Source: Bruticola sp004554425 (GTDB taxonomy: Bacteria; Vulcanimicrobiota; Xenobia; Xenobiales; Xenobiaceae). Taken from it: a stretch of DNA of 64,000 nt. This document shows, in pieces, positions 33,364-42,955 of the stretch. The notes beneath the pieces were generated by a model. It was not told the origin of the DNA and searched no databases. It saw nothing but the letters and a program-made list of their open reading frames with translations. Each line of letters opens with the position of its first letter. Position 1 is the first letter of the stretch. The stretch is taken from the NCBI GenBank assembly GCA_958366945.1, contig CATXCY010000002.1, forward strand, positions 62,001 to 126,000, written 5' to 3'. A program made the translations under genes and the position numbers.

Positions 33364-34476
33364 TTAATCGTCTTGATCGTCCAGCTCTTCGCCGGGATTA
33401 GGCACAGGATCCGGCTCTTCGTCCTCTGGCTCAAGCGGAGGCGGAGGCAGCTCACTTTCTTCAAAAGAATCGGCGCTCTGGATGAGCTCTTCTTTTATTT
33501 TGGCTGCTTGCTCTTCGGCTTCGCGAGTCATGCGCAAGAGCTCATCTTCGCTATTGCCAGCTTGTAAAATTTCTTGAGCTGCTGCCAGGGCTGCCGCTTG
33601 AGCTTCGGCTTGCATTTTGGCTTGGCGCTCAGCTTCTTTGGCCGCCTTGCGGGCAGCGATAGTTTGGCGTGCTTCTTCTTCAGCTTTTAAGATGATGTGA
33701 AGCACGCTGACAGCTTGCTCCATAAAGCGGTTGATCTCGGCCAATTTTTCGTCGCTAATGGTATCGCCGTAAGTAGAACCGCGTACCAAAATAGCCGTGC
33801 GCTCGGCGCTGCCTGTAAAAGACTTAAATTCTATAAAACCGGTAATTTCTCGCCAGGTGACCAAAAGCTCATGGCTAGTTACGGCCATGACTTTCCCTGT
33901 AAGATTCATGCCGTTTTTAAGCTTTAAGCTTACTGGGGTGCCAGGATCGCCGATAGAACCAGACTTGGCTAGCCACTTAGTCAAACCGTCTTCGTCCTTG
34001 TAATAGTGCATAAGGCGACTATTTTCGTAGGGAGCGGTAATAATGGCAAAAAAAGTACGGCGGTTTTTATTCCAAAAGTTCTCTACATAGGTCTTAAATA
34101 AGGCCAAAGACATTTCCCAGCCAGATTTTGCGTCGCCTGCTCCGGCTTGACCTTCAGCACCTGGGCCCGTTTCGACTATTTCCACACGACAGCCATTCCC
34201 ATAAGAGCGTATGGAAATATTGAGCGTTTGTGTACCTAAGCCGGGAATAAGCGACTTCATAACTACTTTTTTGGGCGGAATAATGGTCGGCAAATAATAG
34301 TCTATGCTGAAGCCAAACTTCTCCCAAGTCATAGTTAAGGTACCGCCATAACCAGGCCAACCCACAACCTTATCACAGAACCAGCGAGACAAATGCTCCG
34401 GTTCTGTCCAGGCTTCAAAGGCACGCTCTGGGGCAACTTTAGTAATTGTATATCGTCTTATTTCCGGGACGCTCAT
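33364..34476 (-). CDS. Protein with two AHSA1/SRPBCC-like regions and an Ala/Glu coiled-coil tail
   Basis: A 370-residue cytoplasmic protein. The first 135 residues match the AHSA1/START-like family (APERAFEAWTEPEHLSRWFCDKVVGWPGYGGTL is split over 17-48; ending SLALFKTYVEN). Residues about 137-245 look like a second copy by spacing (FFAIITAPYENSRLMHYYKDEDGLTKWLAKSG ... ILVRGSTYGDTI), though more diverged. Then comes an Ala/Glu/Arg-rich coiled coil (about 255-325) and an acidic Pro-rich end (EPEDEEPDPVPNPGEELDDQDD region). AHSA1-like domains bind hydrophobic ligands or Hsp90-type partners. Ligand unknown. It stands alone on the minus strand with its own terminator. Confidence 0.75.
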   Translation of the reverse strand: MSVPEIRRYTITKVAPERAFEAWTEPEHLSRWFCDKVVGWPGYGGTLTMTWEKFGFSIDYYLPTIIPPKKVVMKSLIPGLGTQTLNISIRSYGNGCRVEIVETGPGAEGQAGAGDAKSGWEMSLALFKTYVENFWNKNRRTFFAIITAPYENSRLMHYYKDEDGLTKWLAKSGSIGDPGTPVSLKLKNGMNLTGKVMAVTSHELLVTWREITGFIEFKSFTGSAERTAILVRGSTYGDTISDEKLAEINRFMEQAVSVLHIILKAEEEARQTIAARKAAKEAERQAKMQAEAQAAALAAAQEILQAGNSEDELLRMTREAEEQAAKIKEELIQSADSFEESELPPPPLEPEDEEPDPVPNPGEELDDQDD

Positions 34477-34704
34477 AAGCTCTAAGAAGTTCGCTCGATT
34501 TTTGTGAATTCCTAGTCCTTTAGGAGTCGCCGTTCTCTTGTGTTTCCCTGCTTAGTTGACAACAGATCGAATATTGTAAGCCCTTATCGATGTTAAAAAA
34601 TGTGCGGGCAGTTGTTCTTGAGGGCGGAATAAGTAGGCTCTTCTTGAATAAGTCGGCGGCGCGTATAGTTCTATTAAGTTTCGCATTATAGAGAGGTCTA
34701 CTCC

Positions 34705-36618
34705 ATGTATACTTTTATTTCCGCTCCAATTTTCCATGCTGCAATTCCACCATATTGCTGTAGGCTTAATGGCAGTAATCGTTTACTTCTTCGTTTACGT
34801 TTAAGTCAAGAATTGGCTGTTGAAAATGTTTATGTGCGTACGGCTCCAGAAGGGGAAGAGCGTTTTATAGAAGCTGCTCGCAAGCCACAAAGTGAAGCGC
34901 CGGAATTGGCCAAACGCTACGACAATAGGTGGGAATGGTGGGAAGCTTATGTAGAAGTGGACGTGCCCTTATTGCACTATCGTTTTTGCTGTGTAACGGC
35001 TAAGGGCAATCTTTATTTTAATGCCAAAGGTTTATGTTCTTTTACTCCTTTAGACAGAGACGACTTTAAGGTCTCTTTGGTAAATGAACCTCCTGAATGG
35101 GTGCAAGACTCAATCTTCTATCAAATTTTCCCGGAGCGCTTCTGTTGTGGCGATAGTTCTACCAATGTGAAAGATGGAGAATACACTTTAGCTGGTAAAA
35201 CTGCCAAAGCCTTTGCTTGGAGCGATCCCGTAGATCAATCTTCTGGCAATTGCTCTTTTTATGGCGGAGATTTGCCTGGCATTACTTCCAAATTGGATTA
35301 CTTGTGTGAATTAGGCGTAAACGCTCTGTATTTAACGCCCATTTTTACTTCTCCGAGCAACCATAAGTATGATGTGGCTGATTACTATAATGTAGATCCG
35401 CACTTTGGCGGCAATAAAGCTTTAGCTCAATTGCGTCAAGCGACTAAAGACAGACATATGCGTTTGGTGCTCGATTTAGTACCCAACCATTGCGGCGATC
35501 ATAATGAATGGTTTAAAAAAGCCAGGCAGGATAAAAACGCTCCGGAGTATTCTTTCTTTACTTTCTATAACGACAACCCTGATCAATACGAAATGTGGCT
35601 GGGAGTAAGCACTTTGCCACGCTTAAATTATCGCTCTCAAGAATTGCGCCGACGCATGTATGCCGATAGAGATTCTATTATGCGTCGTTGGTTACGTGAG
35701 CCTTATTCTATAGACGGTTGGCGTTTAGATGTTGCTAATATGCTGGCCAGACAAAAAATGGATCAATTAGGTCACGAAATAGGCCGAGAAATGAGACAAG
35801 CAGTCAAAGAAGAAGCTCCGCAAACTTGGCTTTTGGGCGAACAATTTTTCGATCCGAGTGATTATCAACAAGGCGATGAGTTTGATGCTTCCATGAATTA
35901 TCGAGCTTTTTGTATGCCTATGAACCAGTGGATGGCCGGTTTTGATTTTGAAGCTTTTAAAGGTAAAGGTTGGGGCGATAAAGCACCTCTGGCTGATATA
36001 GATCTTGTGGAACAAATGCAAAGCTTCCGAGCTGCTATTCCTGAGAAAAACGCTCTCAATATGCTTAATTTATTGGGCAGCCACGACTTGCCACGCGTTA
36101 GAACTTTCAATCAAGGTAAATCTACGAAAGCATCTGCTCTTTACATTTTTATGTTTGCTTATCAGGGAGTGCCTTGCATTTATTATGGCGATGAAATAGG
36201 TATGGAAGGTGGCAAAGATCCCGATAACCGTCGTCCCATGATTTGGGATCGAACCCAATGGCATAGCCGTATGCTGGCAATCATGGAAAAATTGTGCGCT
36301 GCACGCAAACAAGTAGAAAGCTTGCGCCGCGGTGGTTTGCAATGGCTTTACGCTGAAGGTGGTAGTTTGGCTTTTATGCGTGAAGGCCAAGGCCCCAGAG
36401 CTATTTGTGCTATTACCAGAGAAAATCGGCCTATTGAAAGTAGTGAGTCTGGCGTTTCTACACATACCGCTATTTCCGTTAAAGCAGCCGCTTTACCTGA
36501 AGGCACACGCTTTAGGGGAGTAATTTACAATTCAACTGCTGTGGTTAAAGATGGTATGCTGTCTGTTATTCCTAAGCAAATAGGCGGTGCGGAAATTTGG
36601 GTTGAAGAAATTGATTAG
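34705..36618 (+). CDS. GH13 alpha-glycosidase (maltodextrin glucosidase/neopullulanase type)
   Basis: A 637-residue alpha-amylase-family enzyme, predicted to cut alpha-1,4-glucans or maltodextrins. It has an N-terminal beta domain (about 1-125), as in MalZ and cyclomaltodextrinases, then the barrel with YQIFPERF near 146, YGGDLPGI near 190, DLVPNHCG near 257, catalytic Asp in DGWRLDVAN near 341, Glu in LLGEQFF near 378 and Asp in LLGSHDLPR near 459. A C-terminal beta domain follows. No signal peptide is seen, so it is cytoplasmic. GAGAGG sits 9 bases before the ATG. It stands alone, with no transporter genes nearby. Confidence 0.9.
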   Translation: MYTFISAPIFHAAIPPYCCRLNGSNRLLLRLRLSQELAVENVYVRTAPEGEERFIEAARKPQSEAPELAKRYDNRWEWWEAYVEVDVPLLHYRFCCVTAKGNLYFNAKGLCSFTPLDRDDFKVSLVNEPPEWVQDSIFYQIFPERFCCGDSSTNVKDGEYTLAGKTAKAFAWSDPVDQSSGNCSFYGGDLPGITSKLDYLCELGVNALYLTPIFTSPSNHKYDVADYYNVDPHFGGNKALAQLRQATKDRHMRLVLDLVPNHCGDHNEWFKKARQDKNAPEYSFFTFYNDNPDQYEMWLGVSTLPRLNYRSQELRRRMYADRDSIMRRWLREPYSIDGWRLDVANMLARQKMDQLGHEIGREMRQAVKEEAPQTWLLGEQFFDPSDYQQGDEFDASMNYRAFCMPMNQWMAGFDFEAFKGKGWGDKAPLADIDLVEQMQSFRAAIPEKNALNMLNLLGSHDLPRVRTFNQGKSTKASALYIFMFAYQGVPCIYYGDEIGMEGGKDPDNRRPMIWDRTQWHSRMLAIMEKLCAARKQVESLRRGGLQWLYAEGGSLAFMREGQGPRAICAITRENRPIESSESGVSTHTAISVKAAALPEGTRFRGVIYNSTAVVKDGMLSVIPKQIGGAEIWVEEID

Positions 36619-36822
36619 AAATTAAGCAAAAAAGCTCTAAAATTGGTACTTTTTAGGCCAAAGAGCTTATCACAAGTTTCGCTATGAACTTAAAAATATA
36701 GCGGAATATTTTTGCTTTGGCAGCAAAATGCACAATATTCCCTTTATTGTGTGCAGGATAAAAAAGGACATTGTCTAAAACGATGCCAGTTTTTTAACCA
36801 TTTTTTTTGGAGTGTATATACT
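36619..36822. other. 204-bp gap before the carbamoyltransferase gene
   Basis: It holds an inverted repeat (aagctct near 36632 with agagctt near 36663) without a T-run, and A/T-rich sequence that must contain the promoter of the next gene. No clear -35/-10 pair was found. An in-frame ATG at 36712 exists but codes for a Cys/Phe-rich stretch unlike the family. Confidence 0.45.
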
Positions 36823-38031
36823 GTGGCCGACATCAACCTCGACAGAGTAAAAAAAATTATCAACGAATTAGAAGCTAACCCTACTGATCTTTACAACAAC
36901 AGCTTCTTTATTACTTGGCGCTACCCCAAAGAGACCATCAACGCCGTTCTTTTAGTGGCTGAAGCTTTGCAGCGTTTAAATCGCGCCGGCAAGTCCGTAA
37001 AAGTTTTCGATACCGGGTTAGGTTTGTCCATCTTCCGCGATAAGTCCACCCGTACCCGTTATTCCTTCAAGTCCGCTTGCAACATGCTCGGCTTGGGCAC
37101 CGAAGAACTCGACGAGAGCACTTCCCAGATCGCTCACGGTGAGACCGTTCGCGAAACCGCTACCATGATTTCTTTCTTAACCGAAGTTATCGGTATTCGT
37201 GATGACATGTTCATTGGCGAAGGTCACCGCTATCAGAAAGAAATGTCCGATTCCATTCAGGAAAGCTACGAGCATGGCATTTTGCCTAACCGCACTTCCG
37301 TAGTCAACTTACAGTGCGACCTCGACCATCCCACCCAGGCTTTGGCCGACTTGAGTCACATCATCGAGCGTTTCGGTGGCGTAGAAAACTTGCGTGGTAA
37401 GAAAGTGGCCATGACTTGGGCCTACTCTCCCAGCTACGGTAAGCCCCTCTCCGTTCCTCAGGGTATCATCGGTTTGATGAGTCGTTTCGGTATGGATGTA
37501 AGCTTGGCTTACCCCGAAGGTTACGATCTGTTGGATGAGCCCGTCGAAGCCGCTCGCAAGTTCTCCCAGGAGACCGGCGGTAGCTTCAACATCACCCACT
37601 CCATGGAAGAAGCTTTCGAAAATGCTGACATCGTCTATCCTAAGAGCTGGGCTCCCTTCACTGTAATGCAAGAGCGCACCGAGTTGCTTCGTTCCGGCCG
37701 CGCTTCCGAGCTCAAGGCCCTCGAAGAGAGAGCTTTGGCCCACAACGCTACCCACAAAGATTGGGAATGCACTGAAGAGATGATGAAACTTACCCGCAAC
37801 GGTAAGGCTCTCTATTGCCACTGCTTACCCGCCGACATCAGCGGCGTCAGCTGCAAAGAAGGCGAATGCGCCGCTTCCGTATTTGAGCGCTACCGCTTAG
37901 ATACCTATGCCGAAGCTGCCCACAAGCCTTTCGTAATTGCCGCTATGATCTTGCTCACCCGCTTCCAGAACCCCGTCAACACTCTCGTTCAGCTCCTCGA
38001 GCGCGACAGAGAGCGTCGCATCGTACGCTAG
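36823..38031 (+). CDS. ygeW: Knotted carbamoyltransferase, YgeW type
   Basis: A 402-residue aspartate/ornithine-carbamoyltransferase-family protein of the YgeW group, which is knotted and lacks a proven substrate in E. coli. Motifs: carbamoyl-phosphate site with FRDKSTRTRYSF near 70, a long insertion FIGEGHRYQKEMSDSIQ, CDLDHPTQALADL near 165 and the CHCLPAD end near 332. GTG at 36823 is used since it gives the family length and the start VADINLDRV, with GGAG 10 bases upstream. Codons here are strongly C-ending (ctc, acc, gcc, ttc), unlike the T-ending codons of its neighbours, which points to high expression or recent acquisition. It is not near other purine- or arginine-catabolism genes. Confidence 0.85.
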   Translation: MADINLDRVKKIINELEANPTDLYNNSFFITWRYPKETINAVLLVAEALQRLNRAGKSVKVFDTGLGLSIFRDKSTRTRYSFKSACNMLGLGTEELDESTSQIAHGETVRETATMISFLTEVIGIRDDMFIGEGHRYQKEMSDSIQESYEHGILPNRTSVVNLQCDLDHPTQALADLSHIIERFGGVENLRGKKVAMTWAYSPSYGKPLSVPQGIIGLMSRFGMDVSLAYPEGYDLLDEPVEAARKFSQETGGSFNITHSMEEAFENADIVYPKSWAPFTVMQERTELLRSGRASELKALEERALAHNATHKDWECTEEMMKLTRNGKALYCHCLPADISGVSCKEGECAASVFERYRLDTYAEAAHKPFVIAAMILLTRFQNPVNTLVQLLERDRERRIVR

Positions 38032-38064
38032 TTCTTTAAGCTTAGTCGCTTGACAATTTAGGCT

Positions 38065-38117
38065 AAAGCCTCTCGCTGAATAGTTCCTCTTAGGAAAAGA
38101 AGCGAGAGGCTTTTTTT
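38065..38117 (+). terminator. Strong terminator of the ygeW-like gene
   Basis: A perfect 13-bp stem (aaagcctctcgct 38065-38077 with agcgagaggcttt 38101-38113) is followed by a T-run to 38117. Confidence 0.9.
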
Positions 38118-38159
38118 AGATAAGTGAGTTCGCGCTTATATGTGGCGCAACTAAAAAAT

Positions 38160-38201
38160 AAAGCAGCTTGCTTTTAATGGTTGAAAGCAAACTGCTTTTT
38201 T
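38160..38201. terminator. Second hairpin terminator, convergent pair
   Basis: A 15-bp stem with one mismatch (38160-38174 with 38184-38198) has a T-run to 38201 on the plus strand and a T-rich stretch on the minus strand (38159-38153), so it can serve the HtrA-like gene opposite. Confidence 0.8.
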
Positions 38202-38232
38202 CTATACTGACTAGAAACTAAAAAATAATCTC

Positions 38233-39636
38233 TTATTTCTCTTTGTCAGTTTTGGAAGGATCGGCTACGCCGTAAGTAGAGGTATCGATAAGACAAAATA
38301 CTTTAATTAAGCCGCGCTTGGCAGTAATCAGGAAGTGCTTATCATTTTTGACACTATTTAAGGCATCTTTTAGATCCTTGGCATTGTGAATGGGCTTGTC
38401 GTTTATTTTAGTAATGACGTCGCCCACTGAGAGACTAGCGTTGGCCGCTGCAGAACCTTTTTCTACCTTGGAAACGAGCATACCGTCACGGTCTAAAAGG
38501 CGATATTCCAATTCGGAAGCTACAGTAATTTCGTTGGCAATAAAACCATAACTGGTTTCGATATCGTTGGTAGTTACGTTGGGCTGTACGCCTAAAATTG
38601 CCGCAGTTTCATGCTTTTTGCCATTGCGGATATATTCAATGGGCACCTTGGCATTGGGCAATAATTGAGCGACTTCTAATTTGACACGATTTAAAGCTTC
38701 ATCACTGTCAGCATTGACCGTTTTGCCATTGAGCTTGGTAATAACATCACCGCTGCGTAAGCCGGCTTTATAGGCAGGGCTGTCTTTAGTTGTGTCGCTA
38801 ACTAAGAGACCGCGCAAGTCTGGTTGTTTAGTGAAGGCTGCATATTCTTCGGTAAAGGGTTGCATAAATATGCCCAACCAGCCGCGTTGAATATGGCCCT
38901 CTACCTCGAGGCGGCTATCAACGTCTTTAACTATATTGGAAGGAATAGTAAAGCCTTGGCCGCGACCTACGCCGATCGAGTTGATGCCGATGACTTCTCC
39001 ATTCATATTGACCAAAGGACCACCGGAGTTACCGGGATCGATTAAAGCGTCAATTTGGATAAAGTCGTTAATAAGAGGTACGCCGTTGTCGGCTCCAGGA
39101 ATAAAACGTCCTTTTCCGCTGACGATACCGAAAGAAACGGTACGGTCAAAACCGTAAGGGTTACCTACAGCAATAATCCATTCTCCGACTTGTACTTTAT
39201 CGGAGTCTGCTAACTGGGCGTAAGGTAAAGCGCGGTTAGGTTTAATTTTCAAGAAAGCCAAGTCGGTTTGCTGGTCGTCACGGATGATTTCGGCAGTATA
39301 TTTACTTTTATCATCTAGGATAACCGTGATTAGCTGAGCCTTATCGATAACGTGATAATTGGTTACGATTTTACCATCGGGAGATAAAATCAAACCGCTT
39401 CCGGTAGCTTTACGCCTCTGATTGCCGACTTTGGAGAGCACTTCGATATGTACTACGGTGCTCTTGATGTGATCGGAAATTTTTATAATATGCTCTTGCA
39501 TGCTATTAAAAAGAGCATGGCCTTTGCTTATAGGCTGAGTAGGCTCCTCGGCCCAAGCGGCGCTGGGAACAGCCAAACAAGCGGCAGAAGCTAAGGTGAT
39601 AACTAAAGTTTTAAAAGAAAAAGGGAAGTTCTTCAT
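38233..39636 (-). CDS. HtrA/DegP-type periplasmic serine protease with two PDZ domains
   Basis: A 467-residue exported protease for misfolded envelope proteins. Signal peptide to about residue 29 (LAVPSAAWAEEP). The trypsin-like domain shows the triad His95 (VTNYHVI), Asp125 (QQTDLAFLK) and Ser204 (DPGNSGGPL), with VGNPYGF before it. PDZ 1 at about 240-335 (GWLGIFMQ, SPAYKAGLRSGDVITKLNGK); PDZ 2 at about 375-440 (GMLVSKVEKGSAAANASLSVGDVITKIND is its core). The usual length. The final 25 residues are Lys-rich. It ends at the terminator pair and is the last gene of the minus-strand run that includes the tubulin-like gene, 68 bases apart. Confidence 0.9.
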   Translation of the reverse strand: MKNFPFSFKTLVITLASAACLAVPSAAWAEEPTQPISKGHALFNSMQEHIIKISDHIKSTVVHIEVLSKVGNQRRKATGSGLILSPDGKIVTNYHVIDKAQLITVILDDKSKYTAEIIRDDQQTDLAFLKIKPNRALPYAQLADSDKVQVGEWIIAVGNPYGFDRTVSFGIVSGKGRFIPGADNGVPLINDFIQIDALIDPGNSGGPLVNMNGEVIGINSIGVGRGQGFTIPSNIVKDVDSRLEVEGHIQRGWLGIFMQPFTEEYAAFTKQPDLRGLLVSDTTKDSPAYKAGLRSGDVITKLNGKTVNADSDEALNRVKLEVAQLLPNAKVPIEYIRNGKKHETAAILGVQPNVTTNDIETSYGFIANEITVASELEYRLLDRDGMLVSKVEKGSAAANASLSVGDVITKINDKPIHNAKDLKDALNSVKNDKHFLITAKRGLIKVFCLIDTSTYGVADPSKTDKEK

Positions 39637-39704
39637 AGCCGCTCTTTTTTCGTAACTAGAAGCAGCAGCCCTGCCCCAAAAAAAAGGGAAAGGGCGCCTT
39701 CATT

Positions 39705-42700
39705 CTATAGAGGATGTTCCTTCTTCCAGCGCATTTCCAACCATTCGGTTATGCTTGGCTGTACGGTTTTGGCTATAGCCGCTTTGAGATCTAATCCTTG
39801 CTTGAGAAATTCGGCAATTTTATATTTCCAAGAAGGCCAGTGGCGCTCTAAATCGCGTGACATCAATTCTTGTAAGGTAAGCATTTGCTTATCAAGATTT
39901 AATGAATAGAAGCAAGACTCAGGACGATTTACAAAAGGCTCGCCTCCCCAAGCGTCTGGAGCCATAGCTTTAAGCCAAGCATTCATGCCCATACTATTCA
40001 TTTGTTGTTGCCGCCATTTCAGCAATTCTTGATAGAAATTGTTTTCAAAAATCAAAGCTTCAACCGGATCGGCGAATACTTTTAAGCAAGCTCTTATTGA
40101 GGTTAAGTCCATCCACTTATTGCTAGTGAGGCGCAACTCTTTGTCGTAAGAATTGGGATCTTCACGCTCTTGCAATACGCCAAATTTAAAAGCGGAAGCT
40201 AGCAAAAGAACGACGTTAAAATGAGTACGTTTATCGACTTTAAACAAAGATTTTAGTTTGACATCTTTGCGAGCTTGCATAGCTCGGTTTCCTCTAACCA
40301 GTGACTCCAAGTAAGCATCTTTGTATTCCGATATTTCCAAATCGGCTAAAGCAAAGCCACTTGTTAACTCTACAAAATCTAAGGTTTCGGAAGTTGGTTC
40401 GTCGATAATCGATCCAGGTACAGAAAAATGCGCTTTTTGGAGAGCTTGAGTTAGACACTCTGCCTGTTGGCGACTTTGCATATTAGATTCGAGAGCTTCG
40501 TTAAGCTCGTTGGCACAAGTATCGAAACTAACCAGAACTTGTCTTTGTGCTGAATTGTTGGGCAAGTTGAACGGCGCCGCATAAACGAACTGTGAAGCAA
40601 TAGCATTGCCAATAGCGTTTAACTTTTTGCCTAATTTCTCCTCAGGATAGCTCTTTAAAAACTCGTCTACAGTTTTGGGATCGTGCATAGGATAGAGCTT
40701 GGCCACTACATCTCTAAGAGCAGAAAGCCAATCTGGCAAAGAATAACGTGTTGGCAAGTCGAGCAAATTAAAGTCTGTAAGTTGATCTAGAGCCTTAACA
40801 AATAACATTAAATCTGGAGGAGAAGCGTGAGAAGCAATGTAACTGACCGCTTCTTGAGAGGAAATTAAAGGCTCGTCGGCATCTTCTAAAATTTGTTTGT
40901 ACAAATGGCGATTGGAACTTTTAAGATCCGAAATAGAATCGTCTAAAAAATGACGCAATTTATGCAAACGTTTAGTTGTATTTTCGCAAACGTTGATCAT
41001 ATTGAAGAAAGCATTCACTTCTTCGCGTCCTACGTAGCTGACAAATACGTTCTCGTAATATTCGGTAATAACTTTGCCCGCTTCCTCCAAAGGCGTAAAA
41101 TCAACTTTTCGCATCATTCTCTGCCAGAGAGAAGGTTTGAAGGTGGCCAAACTTGCGATAGCTTTGTTCTTTTGCTCTTCAAGACGGATCATCTCCGATT
41201 TGGCATTGTTGGTACGTTCGTGCAAAGCGCTCAAGCTAAAAGAAAGCTGTTTATTCACTTCGTCGATCATACTTTGCATGGCGATACCGTTATGCTGTCT
41301 ATTTACCGTATCGCTGATTACATTATCTATACCAATGACAAAATCATCGCTTATATCTTTAGTCGTTTGGGCCAGAGCTGCAAAAAAGCCTGGCTGGGTT
41401 TCGCATTTGTCGGCTAATTTTTGTAACTCGGAATCGAAAGTTTGGCAATAAGTTACTAGTTCTGCTCCATAAAGCGGCTTTTGGTATACTTCGTCCAACT
41501 TTTGTTTGATAAAGGAAGCGGCGTCGTAAAGGCCGTTTTCCAACTGTCGCCAACATTTAGTATAGCGTCGGTGGACTTCCAAGGAGTCTAGGTTGCGGGT
41601 TTTTATAAAATCTTTGCCCATTTCCAGGCCGCGTACGTTGTCTTGCTCTAAGTCTTTTTCGAAGAAAAGATTATAAAGCTCGGCCACAACCGCTTGACTG
41701 GACAAGTTTCGAGCTACGCTCAAGATCTTTTGTGTCGGGCGGGCTACTTGGTAAGAATGCAAGTCTGCATAGTTGCAATTGTCGGTTTCGTTACTGGCAT
41801 CGGTTGAGTTTATTGCCAAAAATGAGGGCTCGTTTTGAGGCTGAATGGCCACCAAGCTTTGAGCTAAACGGCTATATAAAGGGGTCGATTCGAAATACCA
41901 GTAAGTCAAGCGCACCAAGGTATGACTGAGCGTTTGGCTTTCCAACTCATCGTTAAATTTCTCTAAGCTATTGAAAAGCACAATATCGTAAACCGGAGTG
42001 AAAGATTCTTTAAGATCCACTCTGCCATTTGTCTTTTGGGTGGTTTCGCTTTCGTTTTGGGCTTCTTCGCTTTCTTTGTGCTCTTTACCCAAGCCTGGAT
42101 TTACGTTTCTGACGTTTTCGGCTAAATAAATATCCAACTTAGCCAAAATTTCGGCAGTGCTCTCGTCACGTTTATTGGCTTTGCTTTCATCTTCGGGAAT
42201 TTCCCAAAGGTCGACTTCGTCGAGATCGCAGGCAAATTTATGTAAAGTTGATTCATCCATCCAATGGTTGAGCTCGATTAAACCGGCGTAGATATTGGCG
42301 GCTGTAGTTTCTGATTCTGGCAATTGCTTAGAGTAGGGGAAGAGGGCGATAATTTTGTGCTTAATTGACAAACTTTCCAATTGAGCTCTAAGCAAATAAG
42401 CTAAGTCTATGTGAGCTGAACTGGTGCCGCCTCCGAGAGAAGAGCAAACAACTACTTGTATTTCGCTTTCATCTTGACTCTGAGCTGTCAGTTCTTTTAC
42501 TTGCTCTTTGAAAGCTTCGGCAATTTGTACAATATTGATGATTAAAGCTAAGCGTCCTAAAGCTTTAGAACCGAACAAGCCGCTGCCTGGCTCCAAAGTC
42601 ATGGGAAAATTGGGTAACCAGCTATCCAAAACCTTAGATTGTGAGCGCAATTGGATTGCTCTGGTGCCTTTAAGTGTGTCTAAATAAATGCTTTTTATTA

Positions 42701-42866
42701 GCGGAGATGGAGAAAAAGACTCAACAGAAGCACGGGCTGTGTCGAGTAAAAGGCCTCTGACTGACGTAGAATAGGCTTCAGCTACGGTGGTTACGGCTTT
42801 ATGTACTGCCTGACAGCCGATATTGCCTAAACCTACAAACAAAAACTTAGTCTGATCTTTAGTCAC
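39705..42866 (-). CDS. Large tubulin-like (Tubulin_2-type) GTPase-like protein
   Basis: A 1053-residue protein. The N-terminus has a first glycine loop (VGLGNIGCQAVHKAV, about 11-25). VVVCSSLGGGTSSAHIDL at about 138-155 corresponds to the tubulin/FtsZ GGGTGSG nucleotide signature, here GGGTSSA. These fit the Tubulin_2 family of uncharacterised long tubulin-like proteins. The region 230-300 is a charged insertion with Glu/Lys. The C-terminal 600 residues are mainly helical, with no family I recognise. GTP binding and polymerisation are inferred from the signature. GTG start with GAGAGGG about 10 bases before. It lies between TatD and HtrA genes on the same strand. Clearly not FtsZ itself, which is about 380 residues. 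Confidence 0.75.
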   Translation of the reverse strand: MTKDQTKFLFVGLGNIGCQAVHKAVTTVAEAYSTSVRGLLLDTARASVESFSPSPLIKSIYLDTLKGTRAIQLRSQSKVLDSWLPNFPMTLEPGSGLFGSKALGRLALIINIVQIAEAFKEQVKELTAQSQDESEIQVVVCSSLGGGTSSAHIDLAYLLRAQLESLSIKHKIIALFPYSKQLPESETTAANIYAGLIELNHWMDESTLHKFACDLDEVDLWEIPEDESKANKRDESTAEILAKLDIYLAENVRNVNPGLGKEHKESEEAQNESETTQKTNGRVDLKESFTPVYDIVLFNSLEKFNDELESQTLSHTLVRLTYWYFESTPLYSRLAQSLVAIQPQNEPSFLAINSTDASNETDNCNYADLHSYQVARPTQKILSVARNLSSQAVVAELYNLFFEKDLEQDNVRGLEMGKDFIKTRNLDSLEVHRRYTKCWRQLENGLYDAASFIKQKLDEVYQKPLYGAELVTYCQTFDSELQKLADKCETQPGFFAALAQTTKDISDDFVIGIDNVISDTVNRQHNGIAMQSMIDEVNKQLSFSLSALHERTNNAKSEMIRLEEQKNKAIASLATFKPSLWQRMMRKVDFTPLEEAGKVITEYYENVFVSYVGREEVNAFFNMINVCENTTKRLHKLRHFLDDSISDLKSSNRHLYKQILEDADEPLISSQEAVSYIASHASPPDLMLFVKALDQLTDFNLLDLPTRYSLPDWLSALRDVVAKLYPMHDPKTVDEFLKSYPEEKLGKKLNAIGNAIASQFVYAAPFNLPNNSAQRQVLVSFDTCANELNEALESNMQSRQQAECLTQALQKAHFSVPGSIIDEPTSETLDFVELTSGFALADLEISEYKDAYLESLVRGNRAMQARKDVKLKSLFKVDKRTHFNVVLLLASAFKFGVLQEREDPNSYDKELRLTSNKWMDLTSIRACLKVFADPVEALIFENNFYQELLKWRQQQMNSMGMNAWLKAMAPDAWGGEPFVNRPESCFYSLNLDKQMLTLQELMSRDLERHWPSWKYKIAEFLKQGLDLKAAIAKTVQPSITEWLEMRWKKEHPL

Positions 42867-42955
42867 GTCTTTTTTCCCTCTCAGTAAGCTCTTTCCGCTA
42901 TTTATTTTTTATATTAGTCGCCTGATTAAGCGTTTCTGTTGTTTCTAGTATGGTT

